This document shows positions 27,244-35,608 of a stretch of 64,000 bases of DNA, piece by piece; the first letter of the stretch is position 1, and every line of letters starts with the position of its first letter. Below the pieces are notes generated by a model, which did no database searches, was not told the origin of the DNA, and saw only the letters and a program-made list of their open reading frames with translations. This DNA is from Amycolatopsis sp. FDAARGOS 1241. GTDB taxonomy: Bacteria; Actinomycetota; Actinomycetes; Mycobacteriales; Pseudonocardiaceae. Location of the stretch: NCBI RefSeq assembly GCF_016889705.1, contig NZ_CP069526.1, positions 6,262,001 through 6,326,000 of the forward strand. Reading direction: 5' to 3'. Position numbers and translations under genes: made by a program.

Positions 27244-28083
27244 ATGAGCTCCTACGCGGACATCACCTACGAGGTCGCCGAGCGCGTCGCGACGGTGAAG
27301 CTCAACCGGCCGCAGGCGCGCAACGGCTACACGGTGCGGATGGCCGACGAGCTCAACGACGCCATGGACCGGGCGGACCGCGACGAGAACGTGCGGGTGG
27401 TGGTGCTGGCGGGTGAGGGCAAGGACTTCTCCGTCGGCGCGGACCTGTCCGCGGGCGGGTTCGACTTCAAGCTCGGCGACGGCCCGCCGGACGGGTGGCA
27501 GGAGCCGGCCGGGCGGTGCTCGAAGCGGATCTTCACGATGAACAAGCCCGTGATCGCCGCGCTGCGCGGAGCGTCGGTGGGCGGCGGGCTGACGATCACG
27601 CTCTCGTGCGACTACCGGCTCGCGGCCGAGGACTCGAAGTTCGGGTTCGTGTTCACGCGGCGCGGGATCTACCCCGAAGGCGCGTCCGCGTGGTTCCTCC
27701 CCCGGCTCGTGGGGATGGGCACCGCGATCGACTGGATGGTGAGCGGGCGCGTGTTCGGGCCCGAAGAAGCCCTTCGCCAGGGCCTCGTGCACAGCGTCCA
27801 CCCACCGGAAGCCGTGCTGGGCAAGGCGTACGAGCTGGCGCGCGAAATCGTCGAGACGACCGCGCCGGTGTCGGTGGCCGTCACGCGGCAACTGCTGTAC
27901 CGCATGGCGTCCGCACCGTCGCCGTTCGAGGTGCACGAGCTGGACTCGAAGCTCATCGGCGGACTGGCCACGAACCCCGACTCCGTCGAAGGTGTGCTGT
28001 CGTTCCTGCAGAAGCGCCCGCCTGAGTTCACCCTGCGCGTGGCCGGCGATCTGCCGCCCTACCTGCCCTGGCTCGAGGAATGA
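27244..28083 (+). CDS. Enoyl-CoA hydratase/isomerase
   Basis: 279 residues of the crotonase fold: VATVKLNRPQARNGYTVRMADEL, GKDFSVGADLSAGG (oxyanion hole), KPVIAALRGASVGGGLTITLSCDYRLAAEDSKFGFVFTRRGIYPEGASAWFLPRLVG with a Glu in the catalytic region. A C-terminal extension (FLQKRPPEFTLRVAGDLPPYLPWLEE) is usual for this branch. Adds water to, or isomerises, a 2-enoyl-CoA. Position and shared divergent promoter suggest it takes the hydratase step (AtuE-like) after carboxylation. Overlaps the next gene by ATGA. Confidence 0.9.
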   Translation: MSSYADITYEVAERVATVKLNRPQARNGYTVRMADELNDAMDRADRDENVRVVVLAGEGKDFSVGADLSAGGFDFKLGDGPPDGWQEPAGRCSKRIFTMNKPVIAALRGASVGGGLTITLSCDYRLAAEDSKFGFVFTRRGIYPEGASAWFLPRLVGMGTAIDWMVSGRVFGPEEALRQGLVHSVHPPEAVLGKAYELAREIVETTAPVSVAVTRQLLYRMASAPSPFEVHELDSKLIGGLATNPDSVEGVLSFLQKRPPEFTLRVAGDLPPYLPWLEE

Positions 28084-28712
28084 CGGACTACCCGCCCGAA
28101 CCCTGGCACCTCGCCGGCCAGGCGCACCTGTCGGTGTGGCTGCTGCCCGTGGCCCGGCTGCCGAAACTGCCCGAAGGGGCCGAACCACTCGTCGCCGGCG
28201 GCCACGCGCCGGTGTGCACCGCGTGGTTCGACTACCGCGCGCCCGGGCAGCTGACGTACCACGAGCTCCTGTGCGCCACAGCGATCCGCGGTGGGCTCGC
28301 CGCGTCGATCACCGACATCTGGGTCGACAGCGCGTCCTCGCGCGCGGGCGGGCGCGAGCTGTGGGGCATCCCGAAGGACCTGGCGACACTGGACTTCACC
28401 GGAGACCGCACGTTCACCGCCGCCGCGGCCACGGCCGGCGGCTGGATCGCCACGGCCGCGTTCACGCGCCGCGCCGGGCTGCCGGCCGCGCTGCCGACGC
28501 GGTTCGAGATCGCGCAGGCGCTCGGCGGCCGGCTCAAGCGCAGCCCCGTCTCGTCGCGCGCGAAGCTGCACGCGGCGGCCGCCGACTGGTCGATCAACCC
28601 GTCCGGTCCGCTCGGGTTCCTGGCCGGCCGTCGCCCGATCGTGAGCGCTCAGCTCCGCGATTTCAAGCTCGTCTTCGGGGCTGAACCCACTCCGAGCAGG
28701 CGCTCTGAGTGA
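28080..28712 (+). CDS. Acetoacetate decarboxylase-like protein
   Basis: 210 residues of the ADC beta-cone fold. The motif GRELWGIPKDLATLDF carries the lysine equivalent to the Schiff-base Lys of acetoacetate decarboxylase (G-[FI]-P-K). The N-terminus WFDYRAPGQLTYHELLCA and ADWSINPSGPLGFLAG fit distant ADC homologues. It could decarboxylate a beta-keto acid or act on a related ketone. Coupled to the hydratase gene by a 4-nt overlap, so probably the same pathway. Last gene before the nrd operon. Confidence 0.78.
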   Translation: MTDYPPEPWHLAGQAHLSVWLLPVARLPKLPEGAEPLVAGGHAPVCTAWFDYRAPGQLTYHELLCATAIRGGLAASITDIWVDSASSRAGGRELWGIPKDLATLDFTGDRTFTAAAATAGGWIATAAFTRRAGLPAALPTRFEIAQALGGRLKRSPVSSRAKLHAAAADWSINPSGPLGFLAGRRPIVSAQLRDFKLVFGAEPTPSRRSE

Positions 28713-28741
28713 TCACCTAACCCGCGAGGGTGAGCCCGCGA

Positions 28742-28764
28742 CACGCCACCCCTTGGGGCGCGTG
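28742..28764 (+). terminator. Imperfect hairpin after the atu-like plus-strand genes
   Basis: CACGC...CCCC-TT-GGGG...GCGTG forms a two-part stem with an internal bulge and a 2-nt apex, 30 nt after the decarboxylase-like stop. It probably ends that transcript, though it could belong to the nrd leader. Confidence 0.45.
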
Positions 28765-28777
28765 CGACCCCCCACCC

Positions 28778-28787
28778 CTACATGTAG
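28778..28787. promoter_or_regulatory. Candidate NrdR-type palindrome upstream of nrdA
   Basis: CTACATGTAG is a perfect palindrome, A+T-rich against the background, ~145 nt upstream of the nrdA start. It resembles the core of NrdR boxes (ACTAnATnTAGT-like). NrdR usually needs two boxes about three helical turns apart and I see only one clear copy, so this stays tentative. No cobalamin riboswitch pattern is visible in the leader. Confidence 0.4.
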
Positions 28788-28932
28788 TCTCTGTGGACCG
28801 GCCACCCCCAGCGACGGGGAGACCGCTCGGGAAGGGCGGCCGGGCAGTTTTGAGAAGCAGCAGCGCACGGCCTCGACAGGTCGTGTGCGGCTCGAACGCG
28901 CCCATTTTTCGAAGACTCTGTTGGAGACACGC

Positions 28933-31900
28933 ATGTCAGTGGAGACCGGTCAGCGTCCGCCGTCGTCGGCGGACACGGCACCGAGCGCGGTTCGCGTGAT
29001 CCGGCGGGACGGCAGCGTCTCGCCGTTCGACGCCGGCAAGATCAGCGTGGCCCTCACGAAGGCTTTCCTCGCCGTCGAGGGCGGCGACGCCGCCGCGTCG
29101 TCGCGCGTGCACCACGTCGTCGCCGAGCTGACCGAGCAGGTCGAGGCTTCCCTGCTGCGCCACGCCGGCCCCGAGACCGCCCTGCACATCGAGCAGATCC
29201 AGGACCTCGTCGAGCTGGCCCTCATGCGCGGCGAGCACCACAAGGTCGCCCGCGCCTACGTGCTCTACCGCGAGGAGCGCGCCAAGGCCCGCGAAGCCGC
29301 CGCGCCCGCGCCCGCCGAGGCCGCGATCAGCGTGAAGGGCGCCGACGGCGCACTGCGCCCGCTCGACTGGGCCCGCGTGTCCCACGTCGTGGGCGAGGCC
29401 GTGGCCGGGCTCGACGACGTGTCCGCCGAGCCGGTGCTGGCCGAGGCCAAGCGCAACCTCTTCGACGGCATCAGCTCCGACGAGCTCGCCCTCGCGCAGA
29501 TCATGGCCGCCCGCGTGCTCGTGGAGCAGGAGCCGAACTACTCCTACGTCAGCGCTCGGCTGCTGCTGGACAAGCTGCGCGGTGAAGCCCTGAGCTACCT
29601 CGCCGGCGCGCCGCGCCAGGCCAGCCAGGACGAGATGGCCCGCGAGTACCCCCGGTACTTCCGCGCCTACCTGCGCCGCGCGATCGAGCTCGAGCTCGTC
29701 GACGGGCAGCTGCAGACCTTCGACCTCGACCGGATCACCGCCGCGATCCGCCCCGAGCGCGACCTCGACTTCGGCTTCCTCGGCTTGCAGACCCTCTACG
29801 ACCGCTACTTCCAGCACCACGACGGCGTGCGTTTCGAGCTGCCGCAGGCGTTCTTCATGCGCGTGGCCATGGGCCTGGCGATCCGCGAGGACGACCGCGA
29901 GGGTCGCGCGATCGAGTTCTACGAGCTGCTTTCCACCTTCCACTTCATGGCCAGCACGCCGACGCTGTTCAACTCGGGTACCACGCGCCCGCAACTCTCG
30001 TCCTGCTTCCTGACCACCGTGGACGATGACCTGGACTCCATCTTCCAGGCGTACAAGAACAACGCGCTGCTGGCCAAGTACTCGGGCGGCCTCGGCAACG
30101 ACTGGACCCCGGTCCGCGGCCTCGGCGCCCACATCAAGGGCACCAACGGCCAGTCGCAGGGTGTCGTGCCGTTCCTCAAGATCGCCAACGACACCGCCGT
30201 CGCCGTGAACCAGGGCGGCAAGCGCAAGGGCGCGGCGTGCGCGTACCTCGAGACGTGGCACGTGGACATCGAGGAATTCCTCGACCTGCGCAAGAACACC
30301 GGTGACGACCGCCGCCGCACCCACGACATGAACACGGCCAACTGGGTGCCCGACGAGTTCCTGCGCCGCGTGGAGGCCGACGCGCAGTGGACGCTGTTCT
30401 CGCCGAACGAGACGCCCGACCTGCACGACCTCTACGGCACCGCGTTCGCCGAGCGCTACCGCGAGTACGAGGCCGCCGCCGACCGCGGCGAGATCAAGGT
30501 GTTCCGGCGCGTGCGCGCGGTCGAGCTGTGGCGCCGCATGCTGACCATGCTGTTCGAGACCGGGCACCCGTGGATCACGTTCAAGGACCCGTGCAACCTG
30601 CGTTCGCCGCAGCAGCACGCCGGCGTGGTGCACTCGTCGAACCTGTGCACCGAGATCACGCTGAACACCAGCACCGACGAGGTCGCGGTCTGCAACCTCG
30701 GCTCGGTCAACCTGCTCAAGCACGTCACCGCGGACGGTCTCGACACGAAGCGCCTCGAGAAGACCGTGCGCACCGCCGTGCGGATGCTCGACAACGTGAT
30801 CGACATCAACTTCTACACGATCCCGGAGGCGCGCCGCTCCAACCTGCGCCACCGCCCGATCGGGCTGGGGCTGATGGGCTTCCAGGACGCGCTGTTCGAG
30901 CTGGGCCTGCCGCTGTCGTCGGAGGCCGCGGTGCAGTTCGCCGACGAGAGCATGGAGCACATCTCCTACTACGCGATCTCGGCCTCGACCGACCTCGCCG
31001 AGGAGCGCGGCGCGTACCAGTCGTTCGAGGGTTCGCTGTGGAGCCGCGGCGTGCTGCCGATCGACTCGATGCAGCTGCTGATCGACGCGCGCCAGGGCGA
31101 CGCGCTCGACGTCGACACCTCCACCACGCTCGACTGGGCGCCGCTGCGCGAGCGCGTGAAGACCGTCGGTATGCGCAACTCCAACGTGATGGCGATCGCG
31201 CCCACCGCGACGATCTCCAACATCTGCGGCGTGGGCCAGTCGATCGAGCCGCTGTTCCAGAACCTCTACGTGAAGTCGAACATGTCGGGCGATTTCACCG
31301 TGGTGAACCCGCACCTGGTCCGCTCGCTCAAGGCGCGCGGCCTGTGGGACGAGGTCATGGTCAGCGACCTCAAGTACTTCGACGGCAGCCTCGGCCAGAT
31401 CGACCGCGTGCCGGACGACCTGAAGGCGCTGTACGCCACCGCGTTCGAGATCGAGTCGAAGTGGCTGGTGGACGCCGGTTCGCGGCGCCAGAAGTGGATC
31501 GACCAGGCGCAGTCGCTGAACCTGTACATCGCGGCGCCGAGCGGGCGCAAGCTCGACAACCTGTACCGCTACGCGTGGCACAAGGGCCTCAAGACCACGT
31601 ACTATCTGCGGGCGCAGTCCGCGACGCACGTGGAGAAGAGCACCCTGCGCGGCACGGACGGCAAGCTCAACGCGGTGTCCGCCGCTCCGGCCGCGGCAGC
31701 CCCGGCTGCGTCGCCGTCGGCTGCTTCGCCTTCGCCGTCGCCCTCACCGTCTCCGTCGGCGGCTGTCCCGGCGAGCCCGGCTGCGGCAGTCCCGGCTGCC
31801 TCGCCCTCGCCGTCCGCTGCGGTCCCCGCGACCCCGCCGGCCGCGAAGCCGGAGCCCCAGGAGCTGCCGAAGGTCGAGGACGTCGACTTCGTCGCCACCG

Positions 31901-31950
31901 AGGGCGCGGCCTGCCGCATCGACGACCCGGACTGCGAAGCCTGCCAGTGA
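28933..31950 (+). CDS. nrdA: Ribonucleoside-diphosphate reductase large subunit
   Basis: 1005 residues. Two N-terminal ATP cones (~20-110 and ~128-215: [48 protein letters not shown]) are followed by the reductase barrel. Active-site elements: SSCFLTT (redox Cys), SSNLCTEI (N-x-C-x-E radical site), [10 protein letters not shown] (redox partner Cys) and [11 protein letters not shown] (radical-transfer Tyr pair). The C-terminal tail ends [12 protein letters not shown], the thioredoxin-accessible cysteines. Between ~905 and ~975 lies an unusual Ala/Pro/Ser-rich tract (runs of SPSPSPSPS), an extended linker to the Cys tail. ATG 28933 has GGAG upstream. nrdB follows after a hairpin. Confidence 0.95.
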   Translation: MSVETGQRPPSSADTAPSAVRVIRRDGSVSPFDAGKISVALTKAFLAVEGGDAAASSRVHHVVAELTEQVEASLLRHAGPETALHIEQIQDLVELALMRGEHHKVARAYVLYREERAKAREAAAPAPAEAAISVKGADGALRPLDWARVSHVVGEAVAGLDDVSAEPVLAEAKRNLFDGISSDELALAQIMAARVLVEQEPNYSYVSARLLLDKLRGEALSYLAGAPRQASQDEMAREYPRYFRAYLRRAIELELVDGQLQTFDLDRITAAIRPERDLDFGFLGLQTLYDRYFQHHDGVRFELPQAFFMRVAMGLAIREDDREGRAIEFYELLSTFHFMASTPTLFNSGTTRPQLSSCFLTTVDDDLDSIFQAYKNNALLAKYSGGLGNDWTPVRGLGAHIKGTNGQSQGVVPFLKIANDTAVAVNQGGKRKGAACAYLETWHVDIEEFLDLRKNTGDDRRRTHDMNTANWVPDEFLRRVEADAQWTLFSPNETPDLHDLYGTAFAERYREYEAAADRGEIKVFRRVRAVELWRRMLTMLFETGHPWITFKDPCNLRSPQQHAGVVHSSNLCTEITLNTSTDEVAVCNLGSVNLLKHVTADGLDTKRLEKTVRTAVRMLDNVIDINFYTIPEARRSNLRHRPIGLGLMGFQDALFELGLPLSSEAAVQFADESMEHISYYAISASTDLAEERGAYQSFEGSLWSRGVLPIDSMQLLIDARQGDALDVDTSTTLDWAPLRERVKTVGMRNSNVMAIAPTATISNICGVGQSIEPLFQNLYVKSNMSGDFTVVNPHLVRSLKARGLWDEVMVSDLKYFDGSLGQIDRVPDDLKALYATAFEIESKWLVDAGSRRQKWIDQAQSLNLYIAAPSGRKLDNLYRYAWHKGLKTTYYLRAQSATHVEKSTLRGTDGKLNAVSAAPAAAAPAASPSAASPSPSPSPSPSAAVPASPAAAVPAASPSPSAAVPATPPAAKPEPQELPKVEDVDFVATEGAACRIDDPDCEACQ

Positions 31951-31955
31951 CCCCT

Positions 31956-31991
31956 CGCGGGTGGCGGTGCTCACGGGCACCGCCACCCGCG
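31956..31991 (+). terminator. 15-bp perfect hairpin between nrdA and nrdB
   Basis: Perfect 15-bp stem (31956-31970 with 31977-31991) and 6-nt loop, 5 nt after the nrdA stop and 23 nt before the nrdB ATG. It is too strong to be neutral: it could attenuate read-through, protect the upstream mRNA and set the NrdA:NrdB ratio, or end nrdA transcription with nrdB having its own promoter. Confidence 0.75.
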
Positions 31992-32014
31992 GCCTTTCCT
32001 TGGAGCCATTTCTG

Positions 32015-33085
32015 ATGACCAACGTGGAGACCACGGCCACCGGCCTCGGCGAGATCGAGGTCGGCGCGGCCCGGATCAACGTCGACGACAAGCGCATGAT
32101 CAACGCGCGCGCCGATGTGAACCAGCTGCTGCCCATGAAGTACCGCTGGGCGTGGGACAAGTACCTCGCGGCGTGCAACAACCACTGGATGCCGACCGAG
32201 GTCGCCATGCAGGCCGACATCGCGCTGTGGAAGTCGCCCGACGGGCTGACCGAAGACGAGCGCCAGATGCTCAAGCGCAACCTGGGCTTCTTCGCCACGG
32301 CGGAGTCGCTCGTGGCCAACAACATCGTGCTCGCCGTGTACCGCCAGATCACCAACCCCGAGTGCCGCCAGTACCTGCTGCGCCAGGCGTTCGAGGAAGC
32401 CGTGCACACGCACACCTTCCAGTACATCTGCGAAAGCCTCGGCCTGGTCGAGGGCGAGCTGTTCAACATGTACCGCGAGGTACCGTCCATTTCGGACAAG
32501 GACGCGTGGGCGCTGAAGTACACGCAGAACCTCGAGAACCCGGACTTCGAGACGGGCACACCGGAGGCCGACCAGGCGTTCCTGCGCGACCTCGTGGCGT
32601 TCTACGTGATCTTCGAGGGCATGTGGTTCTACACCGGCTTCGCGCAGATCCTGTCGCTCGGGCGGCGCAACAAGATGGTCGGCATCGCCGAGCAGTACCA
32701 GTACATCCTGCGCGACGAATCGATCCACCTGAACTTCGGCATCGACTGCATCAACCAGATCAAGATCGAGAACCCGCACCTGTGGACCGAAGCGTTCCAG
32801 GCCGAGGTGCGCGGGATGCTGCAGGAGGCGTGCGAGCTCGAGGTCGCGTACGCGCGCGACACCATGCCGCGCGGCATGCTCGGCCTCTCGGCCCAGCTGT
32901 GCGAGCAGTACATGCACTTCATCACCGACCGGCGTGCCCAGCAGATCGGCCTCGCGCCGATCTTCGGGGAGACGGAGAACCCGTTCCCGTGGATGTCCGA
33001 GGCGATGGACCTGAAGAAGGAGAAGAACTTCTTCGAGACCCGCGTGATCGAGTACCAGTCCGGCGGTGCCCTCGACTGGGATTGA
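32015..33085 (+). CDS. nrdB: Ribonucleotide reductase small subunit, class Ic-like
   Basis: 356 residues from ATG 32015 (Shine-Dalgarno TTGGAG). Ferritin-like diiron fold with metal ligands E97 (FFATAES), E128 and H131 ([14 protein letters not shown]), then the second ExxH set DESIHLNFG. The residue aligned to E. coli radical Tyr122 is F135, and the first ligand is Glu, not Asp. Both features match the Chlamydia trachomatis class Ic subunit (E89, E120, H123, F127), which uses a Mn/Fe cofactor in place of a tyrosyl radical. Partner of the upstream NrdA. Cofactor identity is inferred by alignment by eye. Confidence 0.93.
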   Translation: MTNVETTATGLGEIEVGAARINVDDKRMINARADVNQLLPMKYRWAWDKYLAACNNHWMPTEVAMQADIALWKSPDGLTEDERQMLKRNLGFFATAESLVANNIVLAVYRQITNPECRQYLLRQAFEEAVHTHTFQYICESLGLVEGELFNMYREVPSISDKDAWALKYTQNLENPDFETGTPEADQAFLRDLVAFYVIFEGMWFYTGFAQILSLGRRNKMVGIAEQYQYILRDESIHLNFGIDCINQIKIENPHLWTEAFQAEVRGMLQEACELEVAYARDTMPRGMLGLSAQLCEQYMHFITDRRAQQIGLAPIFGETENPFPWMSEAMDLKKEKNFFETRVIEYQSGGALDWD

Positions 33086-33284
33086 TCAACCGCGGCGCCC
33101 GGACCCCGGGGTACGCACGGCGCTCGGCCACGCCACTGGTTCGCCAGGGCGCGGCCGAGCTCGTTCCCGCTGTGCTCCGCCAGGCACCAGCGAAGCGCAG
33201 CGCCCCATCGGACCGAAGCGCGCCTCTGACGTGGTGCGTGCCGGAGCGGCACCCACGGCCGGCCTGGCGAAAGCGTTGTCCGGA
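33086..33284. other. Short interval after nrdB
   Basis: 199 nt with no gene recognised between nrdB and the broken VOC gene on the opposite strand. Confidence 0.4.
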
Positions 33285-33662
33285 TCAGGCGCCCTGCTCG
33301 GCGACCAGCCAGCACAGGCAGAAGGGATGGCCGGCCGGGTCGGCGCAGACCGGGAAATCATCCTCGGAGGTGCTGCCGGCGGCCGCTTTCAGCACCTAGG
33401 CGCCGAGAGCCGCGACCCGCTCGTGTGCTTCGGCGAAGTCCTCGACCCACAGGGCGAGGTGCACCTGTTGCCTGGACCATCCGGCCATTCGGGCTGCGCA
33501 TGGTCAGGCTCGAGCTGCACGCCGATCCGCGGGGCCCCGTCCACCACGACCAGGCGCCCATCGGTGTCCTCCTCCACCTCACCGCTGGGGACCCCGCCCA
33601 GAAGCGGCTCCCGGCAGCGAGATCGGCTGCGTCAGGGCGACGACCTGGTGCTTGATCCGCAC
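33285..33662 (-). pseudogene. VOC (glyoxalase-fold) protein, broken
   Basis: Pieces in several minus frames rebuild a ~125-residue VOC protein: VRIKHQVVAL, then DAADLAAGSRFWAGVPSGEVEEDTDGRLVVVDGAPRIGVQLEPDHAQPEWPDGPG, then QVHLALWVEDFAEAHERVAALGA, TAG, VLKAAAGSTSEDDFPVCADPAGHPFCLCWLVAEQGA. Lesions are a frameshift near 33620, another near 33470, and an amber codon where homologues have Lys (33396 region). The DPAGHPFCL ending is typical of actinobacterial VOC proteins. Non-functional as written, unless the sequence is wrong. Confidence 0.7.
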
Positions 33663-33862
33663 CGTCGCAGTTTGCCGAAGAGGCACCCGCCCGCGCGGGC
33701 GAACAGCCGCCTGGGCGGACGTACACACCGCGAGCGGCCCGTCCTCGCGTGCACCGACCGAGCAGACCCCGTAGCCCCGATCCCTGGAGCCTCGGACCGC
33801 GCCGAGGATCACCCGGATGGATCGAGCCGCGGGTATTGTCAATCGGTCAACAAGGAGGCACG
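33663..33862. other. P450 upstream region
   Basis: About 200 nt containing the P450 promoter. GTCAA-TCG-GTCAAC (33838-33851 area) forms a short direct repeat near the likely promoter, possibly an operator. No gene seen. Confidence 0.35.
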
Positions 33863-33907
33863 GTGGGAGCTGCACCGGTTTCCGCCAGCGAAGGTGGGTC
33901 GCCATGA
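33863..33907 (+). other. Possible 14-codon leader ORF upstream of P450
   Basis: GTG at 33863 follows AAGGAGG at 4-nt spacing and encodes VGAAPVSASEGGSP. Its TGA overlaps the P450 ATG (ATGA). The perfect Shine-Dalgarno belongs to this small frame and not to the P450 start, so it may deliver ribosomes by translational coupling. It could equally be chance in G+C-rich sequence. Confidence 0.35.
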
Positions 33908-35364
33908 CGAGCGCGGTAACGAAGGTCGGCAAGGTCGCCGAGAGCTTGCGCGAGCGCGTGCCCCCACTGACGTCGATGCCGTTGCCCCGCACCGTGGACC
34001 GCCGGTGGCAGTCGGCGACCTACCCCGTCAAGGAGCTCGCGCCACCGCCCGCCGGGAGCGGCCTCAAGCCCGTGCTCGGCGACGACGGCCCGCCCGTGGT
34101 CGGGCACGCGCTGGAGATGATGCGCTTCGGCCTGGACTTCAGCCTCCGCCGCTACGAGAAGTACGGCCCCGTCTCGTGGATGGGCGGGTTCGGCCGGCGG
34201 ATCGTGTCGCTGTCCGGTCCCGAGGCGACGCAGATCGCGCTCGTCAACAAGGACAAGGCCTTCTCGCAAGAGGGCTGGAAATTCTTCATCGAGAAGTTCT
34301 TCGACCGCGGCCTCATGCTGCTCGACTTCGGCGAGCACCACCTGCACCGGCGGATCATGCAGAGCGCGTTCACGCGCGAACGGCTCGTCGGGTACGTCGG
34401 GCAGATGGGCCCGGCCCTGCGCGCGGGCATCGAGGCGTGGCCCGGCGGCACACGGCCGCGCCTGTACTGGGCGCTCAAGCAGCTGACACTCGACGTCGCC
34501 ACGGGCGTGTTCATGGACATGCGCTCCCCCGGCGACGCGATGCGGATCAACCGCGCGTTCGTCAGTACTGTCCGCGCGGGCACGGCGATCGTGCGCCACC
34601 CGGTGCCGGGCGGGCGCTGGTCCGCCGGCCTGCGCGGGCGGCGGCTGCTGGAGCGCTACTTCGGCGAAACCCTGCCGGAGAAGCGGCGCGCGGGCGGCGA
34701 CGACCTGTTCGCGGCGCTGTGCACCGCCACCGACGAGGACGGTGACCGGTTCACCGACGCCGACATCGTCAACCACATGATCTTCCTGATGATGGCCGCG
34801 CACGACACCACGACCATCACCAGCAGTGCGATGGCCTACTACCTGGCCAAGCACCCGGAGTGGCAGGAGCGCGCCCGCGCGGAGTCACTCGCCCTCGGCG
34901 ACGACGTGCCGGACATCGAGGCGCTCGAAAGCCTCGAGACGCTCGACCTCGTGATGAAGGAGTCGCTGCGGCTGCGGGCGCCGGTGCCGTCGCTGGCCCG
35001 CAAGACGACCAAGGACACCGAGGTGCTCGGGCGCTACCTGCCGGCGGGCACGCTGCTCGGGGTGTCCCCGACGCTGAACCACTTCACTCCGGAGTGCTGG
35101 ACCGACCCGCTGCGCTTCGACCCCGAGCGCTTCGCGGAGCCACGGCGCGAGGACAAGTCGCACCGGTTCGCGTGGATGCCCTTCGGCGGCGGCGCGCACA
35201 AGTGCATCGGCCTGCACTTCGGCTCGCTCGAGGTGAAGGCGCTCATGCACGAGATGCTGCGGACTTTCCGCTGGTCCGTGCCCGAAAACTACACCGCACG
35301 CTGGGACTACGTGTCCCTTCCGGTCCCCGCCGACGGACTGCCGGTGCGTCTCGAATATTGTTGA
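33904..35364 (+). CDS. Cytochrome P450
   Basis: 486 residues. I-helix AAHDTTT (proton delivery), K-helix ESLRLR (ExxR), PERF region DPLRFDPERF and heme loop FGGGAHKCIG with the proximal thiolate C434. No N-terminal membrane anchor, so soluble and served by ferredoxin partners. The ~40-residue N-terminal extension and overall length exceed typical CYP105/107 enzymes and suggest the group near CYP51/CYP136-like or self-standing lipid/terpenoid hydroxylases; I cannot assign a family. No redox partner or biosynthetic genes are adjacent. Confidence 0.92.
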   Translation: MTSAVTKVGKVAESLRERVPPLTSMPLPRTVDRRWQSATYPVKELAPPPAGSGLKPVLGDDGPPVVGHALEMMRFGLDFSLRRYEKYGPVSWMGGFGRRIVSLSGPEATQIALVNKDKAFSQEGWKFFIEKFFDRGLMLLDFGEHHLHRRIMQSAFTRERLVGYVGQMGPALRAGIEAWPGGTRPRLYWALKQLTLDVATGVFMDMRSPGDAMRINRAFVSTVRAGTAIVRHPVPGGRWSAGLRGRRLLERYFGETLPEKRRAGGDDLFAALCTATDEDGDRFTDADIVNHMIFLMMAAHDTTTITSSAMAYYLAKHPEWQERARAESLALGDDVPDIEALESLETLDLVMKESLRLRAPVPSLARKTTKDTEVLGRYLPAGTLLGVSPTLNHFTPECWTDPLRFDPERFAEPRREDKSHRFAWMPFGGGAHKCIGLHFGSLEVKALMHEMLRTFRWSVPENYTARWDYVSLPVPADGLPVRLEYC

Positions 35365-35608
35365 CGGACGCTGTGGGAGGCGGCGAACCGGGGGCAGAAG
35401 CCGGGACGAACCGGAAAAACACGATCGAGCACTCAAGGTGACATCCCGTCACCATTTGTGTTGGTGTCATCACTCGTTCAGCCGGTAGACACCCCGATTC
35501 GCGCGTGGTGCCGTGGCATCACTCACGGCCAACTCATACCTAGTGTGGGTCTGTGGATCGACACACCGGGTCTGAGCTGGCCTTTGTCCGCGCATGAAGA
35601 GGTGGAGT
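35365..35608. promoter_or_regulatory. Intergenic region with dyad GGTGAC-N5-GTCACC
   Basis: About 240 nt between P450 and the PAS-GGDEF-EAL gene. A perfect inverted repeat GGTGACATCCCGTCACC sits at 35437-35453 and could be an operator or a weak terminator for the P450 gene. Confidence 0.4.

Noticed and set aside
28713..28932. Cobalamin riboswitch upstream of nrdA
   Set aside because: The conserved B12-box and GCCACTG-type core are not found; only a hairpin and a palindrome are visible.
28936..31629. An 897-codon minus-strand open frame
   Set aside because: Antisense shadow of nrdA.
33904..35364. P450 plus lycopene cyclase as parts of a biosynthetic gene cluster
   Set aside because: They are 19 kb apart, and no synthase, tailoring or transport genes of one pathway lie between them.
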